A stretch of DNA of 8,420 nt, taken from NCBI GenBank assembly GCA_900764725.1, contig CAAFPB010000576.1, positions 1 to 8,420 of the forward strand, given 5' to 3'. The position numbers and the translations under genes are program-made. The DNA comes from an uncultured Catenibacterium sp. (GTDB lineage Bacteria; Bacillota_I; Bacilli_A; Erysipelotrichales; Coprobacillaceae). Positions 7,348 to 8,420 of this stretch are shown one piece after another. The notes under the pieces are model-generated. The model did not search any database, was not told where the DNA came from, and saw only the letters and a list, made by a program, of their open reading frames with translations. Every line of letters begins with the position of its first letter. The first letter of the stretch is position 1.

Positions 7348-7442
7348 GAAAAGAGAAATAGCCAGTAAGCGGTTGCCCTTGGATTTGTTTTTGGTAAATG
7401 ACTACCTCAAACTTTACCAGAGGTCGAGGTAGTTATTTTTTT
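7348..7442 (+). ncRNA. Unit 1 antitoxin-like small RNA
   Basis: A predicted RNA of about 95 bases starts near 7348 and ends in the T-run at 7436-7442. It contains the conserved core GCCAGTAAGCGGTTGCCCTT (7361-7380) and no convincing reading frame. By comparison with type I toxin-antitoxin loci it is the antisense RNA to the convergent toxin transcript. Here the cognate toxin is decayed, so the RNA may be a relic or may act on the unit 2 toxin. Confidence 0.65.
7397..7442 (+). terminator. Unit 1 hairpin terminator
   Basis: AATGACTACCTC (7397-7408) pairs with GAGGTAGTTATT (7426-7437), with one G-U pair, and runs into seven T's. On the minus strand no clear T-run follows the hairpin, so termination there would be weaker. 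Confidence 0.85.
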
Positions 7443-7515
7443 GCGTTCTTATCAATAATGACAAGAAGCAATCTAATAACGATATAATCAGTGTTAAAAA
7501 GGTTAACATAATCAT
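7414..7515 (-). pseudogene. Frameshifted remnant of a holin-like toxin (unit 1)
   Basis: Minus-strand DNA here is clearly homologous to the unit 2 toxin: MIMLTFLTLIISLL matches its residues 8-21. A net loss of 13 bases after that point shifts the frame, so the C-terminal codons for IIDKNAKK are present in the DNA but out of frame. The open frame instead runs on to 33 residues and ends inside the terminator. The original start codon, Shine-Dalgarno, leader and promoter are gone, replaced by the beginning of unit 2. A hydrophobic peptide could in principle still be made from the internal ATG at 7515, but no ribosome site precedes it. Confidence 0.7.
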
Positions 7516-7553
7516 GATTGTTTTGTGCTGTTAACCTCAAAAAGATGTATGTA

Positions 7554-7582
7554 TTGACTTTGTTTTAGATGTAAACTATAAT
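7554..7582 (+). promoter_or_regulatory. Promoter of the unit 2 antitoxin RNA
   Basis: TTGACT (7554-7559), a 17-base spacer and a perfect TATAAT (7577-7582). This is the strongest promoter in the array, as expected for an antitoxin RNA that must outnumber its toxin mRNA. The predicted start is near 7589. Confidence 0.85.
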
Positions 7583-7595
7583 GAATATGAAAAGA

Positions 7596-7623
7596 GGAAC
7601 AGCCAGTAAGCGGTTGTCCTTGG
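7596..7623 (+). repeat. 5' RNA motif, antitoxin copy (inverted partner at 7854-7887)
   Basis: GGAACAGCC followed by AGTAAGCGGTTGTCCTTGG. The same sequence, read on the minus strand, begins the toxin mRNA at 7887-7854 with a six-base insertion after GGAACAGCC: the first nine bases are identical and 15 of the last 19 match. Related plus-strand copies lie at 7358-7382 (unit 1) and 8064-8091 (unit 3). Confidence 0.8.
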
Positions 7624-7635
7624 ATTTAAGAGTAG

Positions 7636-7678
7636 AAAATAACTACCTAATTTTCCGAGACGAGGTAGTTATTTTTTT
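7636..7678. terminator. Shared bidirectional terminator, unit 2
   Basis: AAAATAACTACCT (7636-7648) and AGGTAGTTATTTT (7663-7675) form a perfect 13-bp stem around a 14-base loop. The plus side ends in a seven-T run (7672-7678), which encodes the AAA AAA lysines of the toxin on the other strand. The minus side continues into TTATTTTCT, a usable T-tract, so both transcripts probably end here. Confidence 0.85.
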
Positions 7679-7785
7679 GCGTTCTTATCAATAATGACAA
7701 GAAGCAATTTGATAACGATACTTAATAATGATATGATCAATGTCAAAAAAGATAACATAATCATGATTATTTCGTATGTAGTCAT
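7669..7785 (-). CDS. Intact holin-like type I toxin peptide (Hol_Tox/TxpA-like)
   Basis: The 38-residue peptide starts MTTYEIIMIMLSFLTLI, continues as one hydrophobic membrane helix (about residues 6-32) and ends in the charged tail DKNAKK. The MxTYE start, a single helix and a short basic end are typical of the putative holin-like toxin family (Pfam Hol_Tox) of Firmicutes; such peptides insert in the membrane when not silenced. The start is fixed by GGAGG (7795-7799) within GGAGGTGATG, which matches the 16S tail and lies nine bases upstream. The gene converges with the unit 2 small RNA and its last codons form part of the shared terminator. It is the only copy of the three with start, RBS, frame and stop all intact. 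The family call is from memory of its sequence pattern; toxicity is inferred. Confidence 0.82.
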   Translation of the reverse strand: MTTYEIIMIMLSFLTLIISLLSIVIKLLLVIIDKNAKK

Positions 7786-7889
7786 TAGGCATCACCTCCG
7801 TTCACAACTTATAATAGAAGCTTGCGAAGGAATGCGTCCCTTCGTCATGACGACCAAGGATAACCACCTACCGTATACGGCTGTTCCAT
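7786..7889 (-). promoter_or_regulatory. Structured 5' leader and RBS of the toxin mRNA
   Basis: About 104 bases separate the predicted start (near 7889) from the toxin ATG. The leader contains a copy of the small-RNA 5' motif (7854-7887), the palindrome CCGTATACGG (7871-7880), the palindrome TCGTCATGACGA (7842-7853), and a 6-bp stem CGAAGG (7825-7830) / CCTTCG (7839-7844) that competes with the second palindrome. The strong Shine-Dalgarno (7795-7799) is near the end. Long folded leaders that hold the mRNA untranslated until processed are common in type I toxins; that role here is inference. Confidence 0.6.
7854..7887 (-). repeat. 5' RNA motif, toxin mRNA copy
   Basis: Read on the minus strand this starts GGAACAGCC and ends GGTTATCCTTGG, matching the antitoxin RNA motif at 7596-7623 in the same transcript sense. 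A degenerate equivalent is present beside unit 3 (8256-8286, with AGTAAGTGGTTATCC). Confidence 0.8.
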
Positions 7890-7895
7890 GGCTGA

Positions 7896-7904
7896 ATTAT
7901 ATCA
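7896..7904 (-). promoter_or_regulatory. Extended -10 promoter of the toxin gene
   Basis: On the minus strand TGA-TATAAT occupies 7904-7896, a perfect extended -10. The best -35 at 17 bases is TTCCTA (7919-7924), which is weak. Transcription should start near 7889, right at the beginning of the shared 5' motif. Confidence 0.6.
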
Positions 7905-8021
7905 TAGAAATCTATCGATAGGAATAAGTTGTTAATTATTACAATTTCACAATATACAGTAATATATTGGTATGATTTTGATGTGAGAAATTCTAAAATT
8001 AACCCCAAAAAGATGTAAATA

Positions 8022-8050
8022 TTGACTTAAATGGGGATGAAAAATATAAT
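8022..8050 (+). promoter_or_regulatory. Promoter of the unit 3 small RNA
   Basis: TTGACT (8022-8027), a 17-base spacer and TATAAT (8045-8050). The spacer sequence differs from those of units 1 and 2 while both hexamers and their distance are kept. The predicted start is near 8057. Confidence 0.82.
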
Positions 8051-8056
8051 GAAAAT

Positions 8057-8151
8057 AATCTAAGTAACAGCTAGTAAGCGGTAGTTCTTGGATTTGTTTT
8101 TAGTAAATGACTACCTCAAACATTTTCCACTGAGCGAGGTAGTTATTTTTT
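8057..8151 (+). ncRNA. Unit 3 antitoxin-like small RNA
   Basis: A predicted RNA of about 95 bases carrying AGTAAGCGG (8073-8081) and TTCTTGGATTTGTTTT (8085-8100), the same core as units 1 and 2, and ending in a T-run at 8151. The 5' stem is weaker than in unit 2. Its facing toxin frame is decayed, so any target would be the unit 2 toxin mRNA or one outside the window. Confidence 0.65.
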
Positions 8152-8222
8152 GCGTTCTTATCAATAATAAGAATTAGTCTAACAACAAATCTAAGATTAC
8201 TTCGTCCATTGCCACTTTGCAT
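8100..8222 (-). pseudogene. Degenerate toxin remnant (unit 3)
   Basis: The minus strand keeps LILIIDKNAK, matching the C-terminal part of the unit 2 toxin, but the N-terminal MTTYE segment and most of the helix are lost. One A is missing from the AAAAAAA codons, so the frame runs through the terminator to a stop at 8100-8102. The stretch aligning with the strong RBS now reads AAAGTGG. An ATG at 8220-8222 opens a 40-residue frame in the toxin frame but has no ribosome site. A possible minus-strand promoter (TTGACA at 8363-8368, TGA-TACTGA at 8340-8348) lies upstream; it is uncertain. Confidence 0.65.
8106..8151 (+). terminator. Unit 3 hairpin terminator
   Basis: AATGACTACCTC (8106-8117) pairs with GAGGTAGTTATT (8136-8147), followed by T's to 8151. 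The T-run is six long instead of seven, which on the minus strand removes the toxin stop from its frame. Confidence 0.85.
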
Positions 8223-8405
8223 AACAACTAATAAAAGAGAATGCGTTGGGGTGCGAACCGAGGATAACCACTTACTGTATATGAACTAAGATACAAATCA
8301 TTATTATGATGCATCTTAAATGAATGGTATATATCTATGTCAGTATCATTTACTTTATTTGTTGTCAACCGAAATTGATAATGTCTCAAAAATAATCAAA
8401 CATTA

Positions 8406-8420
8406 GCACCACAGCGGTGC
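8406..8420. other. Small hairpin cut by the window end
   Basis: GCACC-ACAGC-GGTGC is a 5-bp stem ending exactly at the last base. It may be the terminator of the next gene, but any T-run would lie outside the window. Confidence 0.25.

Larger units (their letters stand above)
7589..7678 (+). ncRNA. Unit 2 antitoxin RNA, antisense to the toxin mRNA 3' end
   Basis: A predicted RNA of about 90 bases runs from near 7589 to the T-run at 7678. Its last 40-50 bases, including the hairpin and the complement of the last toxin codons, are antisense to the convergent toxin transcript. Near its 5' end GGAACAGCC (7596-7604) can pair with GGTTGTCC (7612-7619) around the loop AGTAAGC, with one bulged A. Convergent overlap at 3' ends is the arrangement of type I pairs such as TxpA/RatA and Fst/RNA II. 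The expected role is to block translation of, or destabilise, the toxin mRNA. No database RNA family is claimed. Confidence 0.75.
7299..8300. repeat. Array of three tandem type I toxin-antitoxin-like units
   Basis: Three related units lie head to tail. The shared core runs from the plus-strand -35 through the hairpin to the toxin C-terminal codons: 7313-7470, 7554-7706 and 8022-8170. Units 2 and 3 share a left border resembling TTAACCYCAAAAAGATGTA (from 7531 and 7999). Unit 1 is about 240 bases long because its toxin leader and promoter are missing where unit 2 begins; unit 2 is about 470. Sequence divergence between copies shows that the duplications are not recent. The bases between 7925 and 8000, and from about 8300 to 8405, contain no gene I can recognise. 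Confidence 0.8.

Noticed and set aside
7694..7921. Plus-strand open frame of 75 codons
   Set aside because: It lies antisense to the toxin gene and its leader, has no Shine-Dalgarno, and its length is explained by the toxin codons on the other strand.
7299..8300. CRISPR array
   Set aside because: The three repeats are long, divergent and irregularly spaced (241 and 468 bases) and consist of promoter, RNA and terminator parts, not short identical repeats with unique spacers.
7299..8300. Insertion sequence or MITE array
   Set aside because: No transposase and no target-site duplications were seen. The inverted motif pairs sit at transcript 5' ends inside the units and not at their outer edges. 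Past mobility cannot be fully excluded.
77..8386. 11-base inverted match AGACATTATCA (77-87) with TGATAATGTCT (8376-8386)
   Set aside because: It is short and AT-rich, over 8 kb apart, with no flanking similarity; compatible with chance.

Overview
The window looks like a chromosomal stretch from a low-GC Firmicute, probably a gut commensal of the Erysipelotrichia type. The basis is the AT-rich coding with heavy TTA/AAA codon use, strong AAGGAG-type ribosome binding sites, a Gram-positive sortase-type anchor, an LCP cell-wall ligase, and CcpA- and BglG/LicT-style sugar control. The genus is not determined.

Layout. (1) Bases 1-332 are a dense regulatory region. It holds a MerR-type promoter fragment cut by the window edge, a perfect 38-base palindrome, a cre-like CcpA site overlapping the -35 of an extended -10 promoter, and a textbook ribonucleic antiterminator (RAT) overlapping the first arm of a long intrinsic terminator. 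A second leader hairpin and the RBS follow. (2) Bases 333-5555 encode a 1740-residue secreted, wall-anchored GH84 beta-N-acetylglucosaminidase with several discoidin-like domains and five FIVAR repeats, closed by a strong terminator. (3) Bases 5556-5805 hold that terminator and a second promoter decorated with TGTnACA heptamers. (4) Bases 5806-7260 encode a membrane LCP-family protein, closed by its own hairpin terminator. (5) Bases 7299-8300 hold three tandem copies of a convergent small-RNA/small-peptide unit that I read as type I toxin-antitoxin loci of the holin-like toxin (Hol_Tox/TxpA-like) kind.

In each unit of the array a plus-strand promoter (TTGACT, 17 bases, TAYAAT) drives a RNA of about 90-95 bases ending in a conserved hairpin. 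On the minus strand, running toward the same hairpin, is the toxin reading frame. Only the middle unit has an intact toxin: 38 residues, a near-perfect Shine-Dalgarno, an extended -10 promoter and a structured 104-base leader. Unit 1 has lost its start, leader and promoter and carries a frameshift; unit 3 has lost its RBS, N-terminus and stop. The plus-strand RNA promoters and terminators are intact in all three. The toxin mRNA and the plus-strand RNA also begin with the same sequence motif, an inverted duplication that I do not recognise from described systems.

The regulatory logic of the glycosidase appears to be: glucose-type repression through the cre site, and transcript completion only when a PTS-controlled BglG/LicT-family protein (not in this window) binds the RAT. 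The enzyme would then act at the cell surface on GlcNAc-containing glycans such as mucin or hyaluronan. The LCP protein attaches glycopolymers to peptidoglycan; it has its own promoter and terminator, so no operon with the glycosidase is implied.
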